From Pseudobdellovibrionaceae bacterium (GTDB lineage Bacteria > Bdellovibrionota > Bdellovibrionia > Bdellovibrionales > Bdellovibrionaceae): a stretch of DNA of 54,095 nt. The position numbers and the translations under genes were made by a program. The stretch covers positions 1-54,095 of the forward strand of contig JAKFYD010000023.1 in the NCBI GenBank assembly GCA_021731025.1, written 5' to 3'. The notes below the pieces were generated by a model, which made no database searches, was not told the origin of the DNA, and worked only from the letters and a program-made list of their open reading frames with translations. Shown here piece after piece: positions 6,356-14,394 of the stretch (position 1 is its first letter; each line of letters begins with the position of its first letter).

Positions 6356-8425
6356 ATGAGTCGTTTTACAAGTCGTATTTTATTATTGCTTTTGACTTTG
6401 ATTGTAAATCCAGTTTTTGCCAACGACCGGTTTGAATTCACCTTACCGAATTTTCCTGTGAATGACTGGGAGTTTTCTCGACTGAAAACATTTCTTAATG
6501 ATGTTGAATCACTTATTCCTCCCGTCATGAAGCCCTTCTTGAAGAGTGAAATCGATCTCACTTTTGTTGATTGGTCTTCCGAACACTCAACACAAAATTT
6601 CTTCCTTCATCCCATCGATTGCTCTGGCGAAAGCACATTTAAAGACAAGTCTATGAATTGGTACGAAAATCAAAAGGCTGGAAGTTTGAAAATGAGCTCC
6701 TCAGGCAAGTCGCTTATTTCTTTGAATAAACTTTTTTGGCCAGAAATACTGAAGGGTTCAAAAGCGAGCACCACCTATAATTGCGGCCTTAAAAACACTT
6801 ACCGCTTAGCTCTGTCTACTCTGCTTCACGAATTAGCTCATATTTTTGACGAAAAAACCAATTTTTCTTCCGAACGCAGATTTTTACACTTAACCACTTT
6901 CAATAAGAAATACCTTTTTTTCATGTCACAAAAAAATAAAATTACCAACGGCAGCCCAGACCCTTATGACCTGTCGTCACCGGCAGAAGCGTTTGCTGTA
7001 AATTTAAGTTATTTCCTTTTAGACCCAGAGTTTCAATGCCGTCGTCCAGCACTTAATAATTACTTTGTTGAAAAACTCGAGTTTAGACCTTTTAAAAAAA
7101 ATGCCTGCAAACCCAATCGTTTTGTGACTGTTGATGGATTTTCCAAAGAAACTAGGCCTCTAGATCTAGAGAGATTTTACCGCGCTGATTATTTCCTTGC
7201 AGCTAGAGGCTCATCCGCAGTCAGCGCATTCGGTCACAGTATGCTTCGCTTAGTGTTTTGCCCTCCCGGCGTAGCTCTGGGTGAAAATTGCGTGAGTGAT
7301 TCACGCAATCACATTATCGTTAGCTTTCGTGCCAATTTGGTCGATAAATCTAAAGAAAAAACAGACGGCATTTTTAGTTTTCTAAATGGGTTATATGGTA
7401 AAATTGAATACTTTTTGAAAGGCTTAGGATTAAAGGGATCCTACCCTTCAAAAATGTTTTTGATGACCCAATCCGTGATCTTAAACGAATATAACAACTA
7501 TGATTTCCGCGACGTGATAAGTACTCCACTCAAACTTTCCGAAGTTGAAAAACGAGATCTCTTGGACCGTGTGCTCGAAATTCAAGCTGGCTACGAAGGA
7601 TCATATCAGTTCTTCACCAACAATTGTAAATCCGAAACAGAAGATTTACTGAAGTCTGTTCTTCGTGGAGAAGCTATTGAACAATTAAATGACTTCACTC
7701 CTGTAGGAATGAGAGAGGGACTTCAAAAAGCAGGTCTTACTTACGGAAAAGAAACTACGCACAAGGCTCTTTATCATGTTCTTTTTACAGCTTCAGAAGG
7801 ATTGAAGAGGAAACTTCAAACAGAAAAATGGCAACCTTTGTTAGCTTCAGATTTTTGGAAATTTATGGCATTTACGGACTTTACAAAAGCAAGCACTATG
7901 CAGGAATACACAAAAAAATTCACATCGAAGGAACGCCGGGATTTCATTCTTTCTTTAAAGAATAGCTATGAAAAATACCCTGTTGATTTTTACAAATCTG
8001 TTCTGCGGGATTTTTTAACTTTAGAATCAGGAGCCTTTTTGTTTATCACCATGGACCATTTCATCGAGAACTATTTTCTAGCTGCCATGCTTATTGAAAG
8101 AGTTGAAGACTTTGAAAAATACCTTTCAGTCGAGGAGATGACAGAAATTAAGCATGACTTGGATAGAATAACAGCGGCAAAGCAAATTAAAAAAGTAAGC
8201 ATCCAAGGCTATGGAGTTGAACCCATGGTTGAGCAGACGCAAGTTTTTCCTGGTCTAGAACATTTTAATATTCTACGCCCCGAGATAGCCAAAAAGATTG
8301 AAAATGTTGTGGCTTTGACAAATGCAACTCAAGCTGAAGAGTTAAAGTTTGCTTATGAGAACATACAAATCCTTTCGGAACTCCATAAGAAGCAATTACA
8401 AGCTAATGGTTTGACTGCTCCTTAA
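6356..8425 (+). CDS. Secreted protein with HExxH metallopeptidase-like and DUF4105 (Lnb N-terminal-like) domains
   Basis: 689 residues with a signal peptide (MSRFTSRILLLLLTLIVNPVFA). The N-terminal part contains a zinc-protease HExxH motif, LLHELAHIFDE, at about 158-162. The middle carries the DUF4105 hallmarks: FGHSMLRL (His about 294) and FFTNNCKSE (Cys about 424), the likely His/Cys pair of an NlpC/P60-like fold, a family whose Lnb members act in the periplasm. The C-terminal 200 residues are helical and not recognised. Two potential catalytic centres in one exported protein is unusual. The next gene encodes a second HExxH protein and then a TPR regulator. Catalysis is inferred from motifs only. 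Confidence 0.75.
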   Translation: MSRFTSRILLLLLTLIVNPVFANDRFEFTLPNFPVNDWEFSRLKTFLNDVESLIPPVMKPFLKSEIDLTFVDWSSEHSTQNFFLHPIDCSGESTFKDKSMNWYENQKAGSLKMSSSGKSLISLNKLFWPEILKGSKASTTYNCGLKNTYRLALSTLLHELAHIFDEKTNFSSERRFLHLTTFNKKYLFFMSQKNKITNGSPDPYDLSSPAEAFAVNLSYFLLDPEFQCRRPALNNYFVEKLEFRPFKKNACKPNRFVTVDGFSKETRPLDLERFYRADYFLAARGSSAVSAFGHSMLRLVFCPPGVALGENCVSDSRNHIIVSFRANLVDKSKEKTDGIFSFLNGLYGKIEYFLKGLGLKGSYPSKMFLMTQSVILNEYNNYDFRDVISTPLKLSEVEKRDLLDRVLEIQAGYEGSYQFFTNNCKSETEDLLKSVLRGEAIEQLNDFTPVGMREGLQKAGLTYGKETTHKALYHVLFTASEGLKRKLQTEKWQPLLASDFWKFMAFTDFTKASTMQEYTKKFTSKERRDFILSLKNSYEKYPVDFYKSVLRDFLTLESGAFLFITMDHFIENYFLAAMLIERVEDFEKYLSVEEMTEIKHDLDRITAAKQIKKVSIQGYGVEPMVEQTQVFPGLEHFNILRPEIAKKIENVVALTNATQAEELKFAYENIQILSELHKKQLQANGLTAP

Positions 8426-8528
8426 ACGACAAAAAGCGCTAAAGTGTCAAAAGTTTGATCACCTTTAATCTTCAATAAGTGCTTCATAGCGTAGCCTGAC
8501 GGCATATTAATCGCACTCTGTGAACTCT

Positions 8529-9755
8529 ATGAAGTTATTGAAAAAGTACATCTTTCCATTGTTTATAATCTTCTATTTCAACAGCAATAGCCTAGCCGAT
8601 GATTTTAACTTTAAAGATATCGTAGGCTCTTCAGGATTGTCTCATTTTGAGCTCGAGATGCGAGAAACTTTTCTATTACAGTTTTGTCGCAATGATAAAG
8701 AAACAGATGGCCAAGATATTTTTCAATGTCTGATGAACAGCGGCCGGCCACTTAAACCTGATCAAAAAGAAATCATGCTGGCCATCCCCGGAAATAATTT
8801 AAGGAATGGATTTTTCTCAAAATTTGAAAAGTCCGCTCTAGCGGAAATTGACTTTGAAAAAGAGCTTTCAAAAACCCCAACTGGTCAACAACTGATCCAA
8901 CTTTATTCTAAAAATAAAAACGATATCAGAATTAAAATATTTTATCATCTCGAACGATCTGAAAACTTATTTTCTAATATGCTCACTCTAGAGAGGCTTG
9001 AACCTCAAGCACACACGCACTTTGGTTTTACAGTTTCGGAGAATAACAAAGCGACTATTGGATTAAACGCCTTTCAAAAAAAAGATGAGATTTTTTATAC
9101 GCTTTTGCATGAACTCTATCATCTGTTTGATCCTAATTTTAAAAAAAATCCTACGCCAATAGACCTCTTTTTACAAGAAGCACGTGCTCTTGCTTTTGAA
9201 TTAAGAGTGTATATCGAACGTCAAAAGATGGTCCCTAAGGACAACTATTCATTCTCAAAATTCCATGAAGAATTTCTCATCCGAACTGCAGGACAAGATA
9301 TAGCTATCGATTGGTCTAAGTTAGGGTATTACTCCCGTGTTCGTTTTTTTACTCAACCAGATAAAAACAAATTTCTCTTCAATAGCGCAAAAGACACCGA
9401 TTTTTTAAATATTGATTCCTCGGGAAGAATGAACATTAAAACTGTTATGGGCGGAATACCCTTCGATGAAGTTCTACTTGATCTTTTTAAAGATGAATTG
9501 CAGAAACCACAAAATGAGCAGGATCAAAGTACGATTGTTGCTCGATTATTATATTCGTTACCTAAAAATATAGACATGAAACAAATTGAATACAATTACG
9601 ACGTGGCTCAAAGAATAATTAAAGCCGTTGCTACATCGCTTTCTCAAGATTACGGTTACTTGCTCGATTTTAGCCAACACGTCCCTTTACGAATGAACGG
9701 AATTAACGAACTTTCCACGGGTAGCCCACGACCTCGGAATGAAGGTGGCCCATGA
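8529..9755 (+). CDS. Secreted HExxH putative metallopeptidase
   Basis: About 408 residues with a signal peptide (KYIFPLFIIFYFNSNSLADD). A zinc-protease motif LLHELYHLFDP lies at about residue 194. It shares a similar context (leucine pair, HELxH, then a phenylalanine-aspartate) with the HExxH of the preceding gene, so the two peptidase-like domains are probably related. The start is uncertain: a GTG at 8520 is in frame 9 bases earlier and neither has a clear ribosome-binding site. The end overlaps the next gene by 4 bases (ATGA), so regulator and peptidase are translationally coupled. Substrate unknown. Confidence 0.7.
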   Translation: MKLLKKYIFPLFIIFYFNSNSLADDFNFKDIVGSSGLSHFELEMRETFLLQFCRNDKETDGQDIFQCLMNSGRPLKPDQKEIMLAIPGNNLRNGFFSKFEKSALAEIDFEKELSKTPTGQQLIQLYSKNKNDIRIKIFYHLERSENLFSNMLTLERLEPQAHTHFGFTVSENNKATIGLNAFQKKDEIFYTLLHELYHLFDPNFKKNPTPIDLFLQEARALAFELRVYIERQKMVPKDNYSFSKFHEEFLIRTAGQDIAIDWSKLGYYSRVRFFTQPDKNKFLFNSAKDTDFLNIDSSGRMNIKTVMGGIPFDEVLLDLFKDELQKPQNEQDQSTIVARLLYSLPKNIDMKQIEYNYDVAQRIIKAVATSLSQDYGYLLDFSQHVPLRMNGINELSTGSPRPRNEGGP

Positions 9756-11641
9756 GTAAAGCTGTTTCAAATATTCTAACTGCCGAAGAAGCGTTAAGTG
9801 AAAACTTAGTTCTTTTTGAAGCTCTTAATGGAAATGCGAACCTTGGAAAAGTTTTATATGATAAAATGAGCCTCGACGATATTACTCTTTCAGCACGTTT
9901 AAGCTATTTAACAGGAGACTATGAGAAAGCGACTGAGCTTGCAAAGCAAGCTCATGATACTTATTTGCTTTGCGAAATACTGATCGTTACAAATAAACTG
10001 AGTGAAGCCTTATCAGTTCTTAAAAATGAATCTATTGGACCTGTGTACTATTATTACAGTGGGGTCATTTATTCTCACCTGCGCGATTACGAAAAAGCGA
10101 TTGCTTGTTTAGAAAAGGCTTATGAATCATTTAAAGTTGATACAAATTCTATTAGAAAACTGATGACTTTGTCCCATCTTGCCGTGTGCTACAATTCCAA
10201 AGGAGAAATTCATAAATCCAACCGTATTTATACTATTGCGGTAAAATTAATTAGTAAGATTGATGAAAAACGGTATCCAAGATTTTGCACCAAATTTTTC
10301 GTTAACTATGGTTTTCAGCTCATGCAAAATGGGAAACTTCACCTAGCTTATAAATATTTAAAAATGGCTGAAAAATTGATTAACTCTAACCGCTCTGAAG
10401 AATACTTTAGATGTAAAGTTTTTTTAGGCTACGTCATGAAGCAGCTTGGTTATTATCGCAAAGCCATTTCGGTGCTGGAAAATGTTAAACCCACATCACA
10501 GTATTTAAATCTTGATCGTCTTCGCTATCTGGCCGAGTGCCATATGAGCATGGGAAATTTAGAAAAATCAAAATCCATTGTCGATCAAGCGATGTTATTG
10601 GCTACTCAAGACAAATTTGCACAGATATTCTTAAATTTAGTGAGTTATCAAATTTTAAATTTTGAAGGCTCTTTACAGCAAGCCGAAGAAAAATTTAGCC
10701 ACATCCAGTCCCTGTGTATTGAGGTAAAGGACGAAATTAGCCTTAGTTTTGTTTTGGGAAAAAAATCCTGCATTACGAATGATCCCGAGTTGGCAAAAAT
10801 AGAAATGAGCAAACTGAATGATTTTGGATTTGAATTTGAGGCTCTCGAATGCTCTTTAGTTATCGCTACGAAACATGTGAGTGTAAATTCACATCACGAA
10901 GCTTTAACTCTAATTAATAAAATGGATTATAGCTTGTATCCTATTCAGCATATCGAGGCCTTACTGCTGAAGGCACTCTGCTTTAATTTTTTAGAGCAAA
11001 AATTTAATTCCTATACTTCTTTTAACTCGGCATTACTTCTGGCAAAAATCCGTAAAGATGATTTACTTACTGCTAAATGCTTACTGACACAAATGCACAT
11101 CTGTAACAGATTTCCAGAGGTCATCAGTTTACAAAAAAAATATACCGACATTTTTAGCCGCTTTGAACCATGGCAAAAAAATCGGTTAGATGCTTTTTCA
11201 AAAGCACTTAATTTCAACGTTAAAATTAACTTACTTAAAGAAAATAAAGTCGAACAGATCTCTTTAATGGAATTTATTGCTCAAACACTTTCCGATGACA
11301 ATCTATTTATAGATTTAGAAAGTCAGTCACTTATTTATCGCAATCAGGTTCATAGCGAATTACAAGATTTCCCTATGCAATGGAATTTATTGAACATACT
11401 GGCTAAATGTTCCAGCAGTCAGCCGCTAACTAAAGAAATGATAGTTACTCAGGTCTTAGAGAGATCAAATTACAACCCCATCTCTGACGCCAACAATGTC
11501 AACGTCACAGTCCATAGATTAAGAAAAAATCTTAAAAAAATATTAGGTTTTGACCCCATCATTTCTAAACAAGGAACATTTTTTCTAAGTTCGGAATATA
11601 GAATAATCATCCTATATAGTTTCTCACAAACTCTTTTATAG
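9752..11641 (+). CDS. TPR-repeat protein with C-terminal winged-helix DNA-binding domain
   Basis: 629 residues without signal peptide. Residues of roughly 30-480 are TPR-like helical pairs (for example YYYYSGVIYSHLRDYEKAIACL and AGYVMKQ-type helices around 225). The last 100 residues look like an OmpR/SARP-type winged helix: QWNLLNILAKCSSSQPLTKEM, then VNVTVHRLRKNLKKILG as recognition helix and GTFFLSS as wing. It is likely a cytoplasmic transcription regulator sensing protein partners through the TPRs and controlling the upstream secreted proteins. It starts inside the stop of the preceding peptidase gene. The flanking direct repeats (5289, 11668) are candidate sites. Confidence 0.75.
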   Translation: MSKAVSNILTAEEALSENLVLFEALNGNANLGKVLYDKMSLDDITLSARLSYLTGDYEKATELAKQAHDTYLLCEILIVTNKLSEALSVLKNESIGPVYYYYSGVIYSHLRDYEKAIACLEKAYESFKVDTNSIRKLMTLSHLAVCYNSKGEIHKSNRIYTIAVKLISKIDEKRYPRFCTKFFVNYGFQLMQNGKLHLAYKYLKMAEKLINSNRSEEYFRCKVFLGYVMKQLGYYRKAISVLENVKPTSQYLNLDRLRYLAECHMSMGNLEKSKSIVDQAMLLATQDKFAQIFLNLVSYQILNFEGSLQQAEEKFSHIQSLCIEVKDEISLSFVLGKKSCITNDPELAKIEMSKLNDFGFEFEALECSLVIATKHVSVNSHHEALTLINKMDYSLYPIQHIEALLLKALCFNFLEQKFNSYTSFNSALLLAKIRKDDLLTAKCLLTQMHICNRFPEVISLQKKYTDIFSRFEPWQKNRLDAFSKALNFNVKINLLKENKVEQISLMEFIAQTLSDDNLFIDLESQSLIYRNQVHSELQDFPMQWNLLNILAKCSSSQPLTKEMIVTQVLERSNYNPISDANNVNVTVHRLRKNLKKILGFDPIISKQGTFFLSSEYRIIILYSFSQTLL

Positions 11642-11667
11642 AACATATTTTTTAACACACAATACGA

Positions 11668-11725
11668 CTAAAAAATTGACACAGAACTAGTTCACAACCC
11701 ATGCGTCTTTAAAGACAAGAAGTAA
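11668..11725 (+). repeat. Direct repeat, right copy, flanking the secreted-protein cluster
   Basis: Second copy of the element at 5289-5344: CTAAAAAATTGACACA core followed by a spacer and ACAAGAAGTAA. It starts 27 bases after the TPR regulator stop and is not upstream of any same-strand gene, which argues against a simple promoter role for this copy. Confidence 0.6.
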
Positions 11726-11749
11726 CGTATGTCCTCGGCGTAAAAGAAT

Positions 11750-12322
11750 TTAACTTTGCTTAAAAGAGCGCTTTAAAATTTTATGAATAATCCCTCGTGA
11801 CCATTTACCTCCGTTTTTTGTCGGCAGATCTAACCCTTGTAAAACATCTGCAATCTGCTGGAAGTTAAGTCCCTGGTTCTTTAACATCTTAATTTTACTT
11901 AAAAGCTCGAGCTCTTTTTGATTAGCAACAAAGCGTCCGTTAAGCTTTCTTAAGCCGTAACCGGCCCTACCCAGGCGATGTTCCTCTGCCCGAATCGGAA
12001 TTTTTGCCTTATCTAAATACTTAATAACGGTTGATCTGGAGGACAAAGTCAGAGCCGCAATTTGATTGATCGTGAGCTTTTCCGTGCAGTATTTTTGGTG
12101 GAGGAAACTCGGCACCTTAAGGAGTGAAATTCTCTTAATATGCGTAATCACTCTAATTTCACCTGGAGGACAAAAAACAGTGTTACAGGTGGATTGGTGT
12201 ACCACTTCTGATATAATACTACCTTTTCCTCCATTGGAGACAGATTTAACTTCTTCCGAAAATTTCCGTCGATTTATTTTCATTACACATTTGCAAATAT
12301 TTTGCATCATTTTGCTTGGCAA
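11750..12322 (-). CDS. Recombinase-like helix-turn-helix protein (chimeric N-terminus)
   Basis: The reliable part is the C-terminal 130 residues: LTINQIAALTLSSRSTVIKYL is a helix-turn-helix, and LNFQQIADVLQGLDLPTK with KWSRGIIHKIL is the second helical unit seen in the 'Recombinase' region of serine recombinases. There is no catalytic resolvase domain, so it can bind DNA but not cut it. The first 40 codons coincide with the decayed recombinase tail (NGGKGSIISEVV matches the tail of the recombinase at 35.5 kb), so the ATG at 12322 may be an artefact; a GTG near 12180 (VFCPPGEIRV) is an alternative start. A deleted copy of the same gene lies at 13987-14140. Confidence 0.55.
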   Translation of the reverse strand: MPSKMMQNICKCVMKINRRKFSEEVKSVSNGGKGSIISEVVHQSTCNTVFCPPGEIRVITHIKRISLLKVPSFLHQKYCTEKLTINQIAALTLSSRSTVIKYLDKAKIPIRAEEHRLGRAGYGLRKLNGRFVANQKELELLSKIKMLKNQGLNFQQIADVLQGLDLPTKNGGKWSRGIIHKILKRSFKQS

Positions 12323-12324
12323 GG
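12199..12324 (-). repeat. Second recombinase-tail/tRNA-end copy (candidate attachment site)
   Basis: Starting GTACCACTTCTGATA, this stretch repeats the sequence at the tRNA-Leu(UAG) 3' end (5123 onward) with most positions identical for about 45 bases (CTACCTTTTCCTCCATTGG here), and it continues as a more diverged version of the recombinase tail to GCTTGGCAAGG. The copied GTACCA corresponds to the tRNA terminus. It marks the right border of the block 5129-12199 and is the signature of tandem integrations at the same tRNA. Confidence 0.6.
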
Positions 12325-12467
12325 CCCTTTACCTCGATCGCATTCTAATGTAATGCAGTCGCCATCAAAGAGTGAATAGAAGGATGCGTCTTTTTATTCG
12401 TTTTTTCGGATTTAATTTTTCTATTTATTTTTCGCACAATGATTTCTTTCGATTTTAAATAGATGGT

Positions 12468-13316
12468 TCAGTCGAACTCCTTCTCCATCTCCGCTATGTA
12501 CCGAGTAAGCAAGGCAAATGCCTCTTTAAAAGAAGACGCATTGGGAACCGAGGATATGGCGTTCGCCCAACCTTGTTCAAGTCTGATTGTATTGATATCA
12601 GCAATTGTCTTTGAAAAATTCTTTGGTAATTCCGTTCCTCTGAATTTAAAACTGCGCTTCAATGCTTTACTTAAAATCGCGGCATTGGCTTTGGGAAGAA
12701 ATACCGCGAGATCGTGAACATCCTTTGATCGAGAATTAGCATCGCCAAGACTGATCAAAGCTTGGAGTTTTTCCGCGATGATGGTTTCAACTGGATAAAC
12801 TGACCAACTGATATCTTCATTCTGCGAAAAATAAGACGGCGTTTCCGTTTTTTGCGGCGCAGGTGTGACTGGATCACCAATTCCCATATCAAAATTAATA
12901 ATCTGCGCTTTTTTGATGTTCGATAGAACTTGACCGATCCCGGCACGATAAATTTGTCGGACTCCACCATACTCACCTTGAGTCGCAAGATCGACTTGGC
13001 TTTCAAAGCGGATCCAAATACCGTCATCGACATCTGATTCTGCTCTTTGCTTCGCAAGTTCCAGTGTGGAATCAGCATCGGTTTTTACAAGGAGAGCATC
13101 AAGATCGATTGTGTATCGAGGTGATCCATAAACTCTGAGACCGACGAAGCCTCCCTTAAAAACTAAGCTGCTGCAGAGGTTTTTATCTGAGACCAATCGA
13201 GCGACCAACCTTTCAATTAGAAAAACTGTTTCGAGACTTCGATGGGGAACACCAAGCTTGTTGGCAAGAGCAATCAATTTCGCCCGAACTGGCTCATCTT
13301 TAGATCTTGTCGTCAT
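12468..13316 (-). CDS. abiEii: AbiEii/AbiGii-family nucleotidyltransferase toxin
   Basis: 282 residues of the type IV toxin-antitoxin toxin AbiEii, a DNA-polymerase-beta-type nucleotidyltransferase. The active-site pattern is visible: SLVFKGGFVGLRVYG, then RYTIDLDALL with the paired catalytic aspartates. Further on, VYPVETIIAEKLQAL and SRSKDVHDLAVFL are the conserved KLxAL and RxKDxxDL-type blocks. Family members modify tRNA or bind GTP and give abortive phage resistance. The antitoxin gene overlaps its start by 4 bases. The pair is flanked by an intact and a deleted copy of the HTH gene. Confidence 0.88.
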   Translation of the reverse strand: MTTRSKDEPVRAKLIALANKLGVPHRSLETVFLIERLVARLVSDKNLCSSLVFKGGFVGLRVYGSPRYTIDLDALLVKTDADSTLELAKQRAESDVDDGIWIRFESQVDLATQGEYGGVRQIYRAGIGQVLSNIKKAQIINFDMGIGDPVTPAPQKTETPSYFSQNEDISWSVYPVETIIAEKLQALISLGDANSRSKDVHDLAVFLPKANAAILSKALKRSFKFRGTELPKNFSKTIADINTIRLEQGWANAISSVPNASSFKEAFALLTRYIAEMEKEFD

Positions 13317-13885
13317 GTCGTGATCACCTCAAAATATTTCGTTAGTACAGATTCAAGACCAAGCTCTTTTGCGGTTCTACTAAGTTTTTCTTCTGTTGTT
13401 TGTCGAGTAGAGAGCGCAGCTCGGGCCGCTTGCACCGCCGTTCTTTCACCAATTTTAGTGGCCATTTTCAGTCCCTCAAGAACAGCTCGCTCAATGGTGA
13501 CGATACGATAACCGTTTTCGCTGATGATCCCACGATTCAATTTTATCTTTGAGCGAATCAGTCGGTAAAGCTGAGCATGTGTCGTTTGCGCAGGTAGAAC
13601 GAGGACCCAAACTTGTCCTGGGATTTGTTCAATAAGATTGTAGTGAAACAGGGCTGTGAGACCTCCAATAACGGATTTAGGTCCAAACTTCTTACAGGCC
13701 ACTTGATAGTCGATGTTTCGGCTCAGCCCGCTCTCGGGATGAACATATAAGCCGCGACCGACACGGATCAGTTTTTCTTCTTGCACCAGACGGGAAAGCC
13801 TTTGGTGACTAAATCCAATTACTTTAGCCTGAGTGAGCGTGAAGATGCCCAGTTTTTTGAGTTTTGATTCCTGTTGTTTGTTCAC
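13313..13885 (-). CDS. abiEi: AbiEi-family antitoxin / autorepressor
   Basis: 190 residues. The N-terminal winged helix (LGIFTLTQAKVIGFSHQRLSRL, then IRVGRGLYVHPE) and the C-terminal block (IVTIERAVLEGLKMAT) fit the AbiEi antitoxin family, which neutralises AbiEii and represses its own operon by binding inverted repeats. The start is a GTG with AAGAA just upstream. A perfect 18-bp inverted repeat sits 14 bases before the start, where such an operator would be expected. Confidence 0.88.
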   Translation of the reverse strand: MNKQQESKLKKLGIFTLTQAKVIGFSHQRLSRLVQEEKLIRVGRGLYVHPESGLSRNIDYQVACKKFGPKSVIGGLTALFHYNLIEQIPGQVWVLVLPAQTTHAQLYRLIRSKIKLNRGIISENGYRIVTIERAVLEGLKMATKIGERTAVQAARAALSTRQTTEEKLSRTAKELGLESVLTKYFEVITT

Positions 13886-13898
13886 TTCTTTATGGTAC

Positions 13899-13940
13899 GG
13901 CAGAACCTCACATTTTTACACTAAAATGTGAGGTTCTGCC
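13899..13940. promoter_or_regulatory. 18-bp inverted repeat, probable AbiEi operator
   Basis: Arms GGCAGAACCTCACATTTT (13899-13916) and its exact complement (13923-13940) separated by TACACT. It lies directly upstream of abiEi. AbiEi antitoxins are known to bind inverted repeats upstream of their operon for negative autoregulation, so this is the likely binding site. It could also fold as a hairpin in RNA. Confidence 0.65.
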
Positions 13941-13986
13941 AAAAATAAATTAGAAGCTTTGGTGCAAAATGGTTTGAATTCGGCGG

Positions 13987-14140
13987 AAAGAGCGCTTTAA
14001 AATTTTAGGAATAATCCCTTGTGACCATGCTTCTCTGCGCAGTATTTTTGCTGGAGGAAACTCGGCACTCAAAGGAGTGAAATTCTCTTAATATGTGTAA
14101 TTACTTGAATTTCACATGGAGGACAAAAAACGGTGTTACA
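13987..14140 (-). pseudogene. Internally deleted copy of the 11750-12322 HTH gene
   Basis: AAAGAGCGCTTTAAAATTTT and the following 20 bases match 11763-11803; the sequence then jumps to a match of 12075-12190 (CAGTATTTTTGCTGGAGGAA, then GTGAAATTCTCTTAATATG). About 270 bases encoding the HTH are missing and the frame is broken. Same orientation as the parent, so the AbiE module lies between direct repeats. Confidence 0.7.
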
Positions 14141-14214
14141 TGACTCACGGACATTCTACCGTGGAAGCCTTAGAAAGGGCTCATGAAGCGGTCGAGGGAC
14201 ATATAAAAGTTTAA
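14140..14214 (+). pseudogene. Short relic resembling a HicB-type antitoxin end
   Basis: The 24-codon reading HGHSTVEALERAHEAVEGHI looks like the G-x-T-xEEAL-xxAxEAI segment of HicB-like antitoxins, but no N-terminal part or HicA partner is present. The 180 bases that follow, up to jetA, hold another short open stretch (14276-14363) that I cannot assign. The whole stretch 14140-14394 looks like decayed coding DNA. Confidence 0.3.
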
Positions 14215-14394
14215 ATAAGTTTGTCGTAGATAAGCTCGAAGAGATTGTTGAAAAATAGATTTTGTAATGGTTACTTGACGAAGGGCTGCCAAACAGTCGG
14301 GCTAAAGCTTATACAATTGAATCTGAGCCTCGCCTGCTTCTTGCATTCGCAAAAACTGCTTGAGATCGGTCTTGAGACTGCGTAGGAATACGAC

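Noticed and set aside
12463-12717. Plus-strand ORF inside the AbiEii gene
   Set aside because: It is a shadow of the minus-strand toxin gene, which has clear family motifs.
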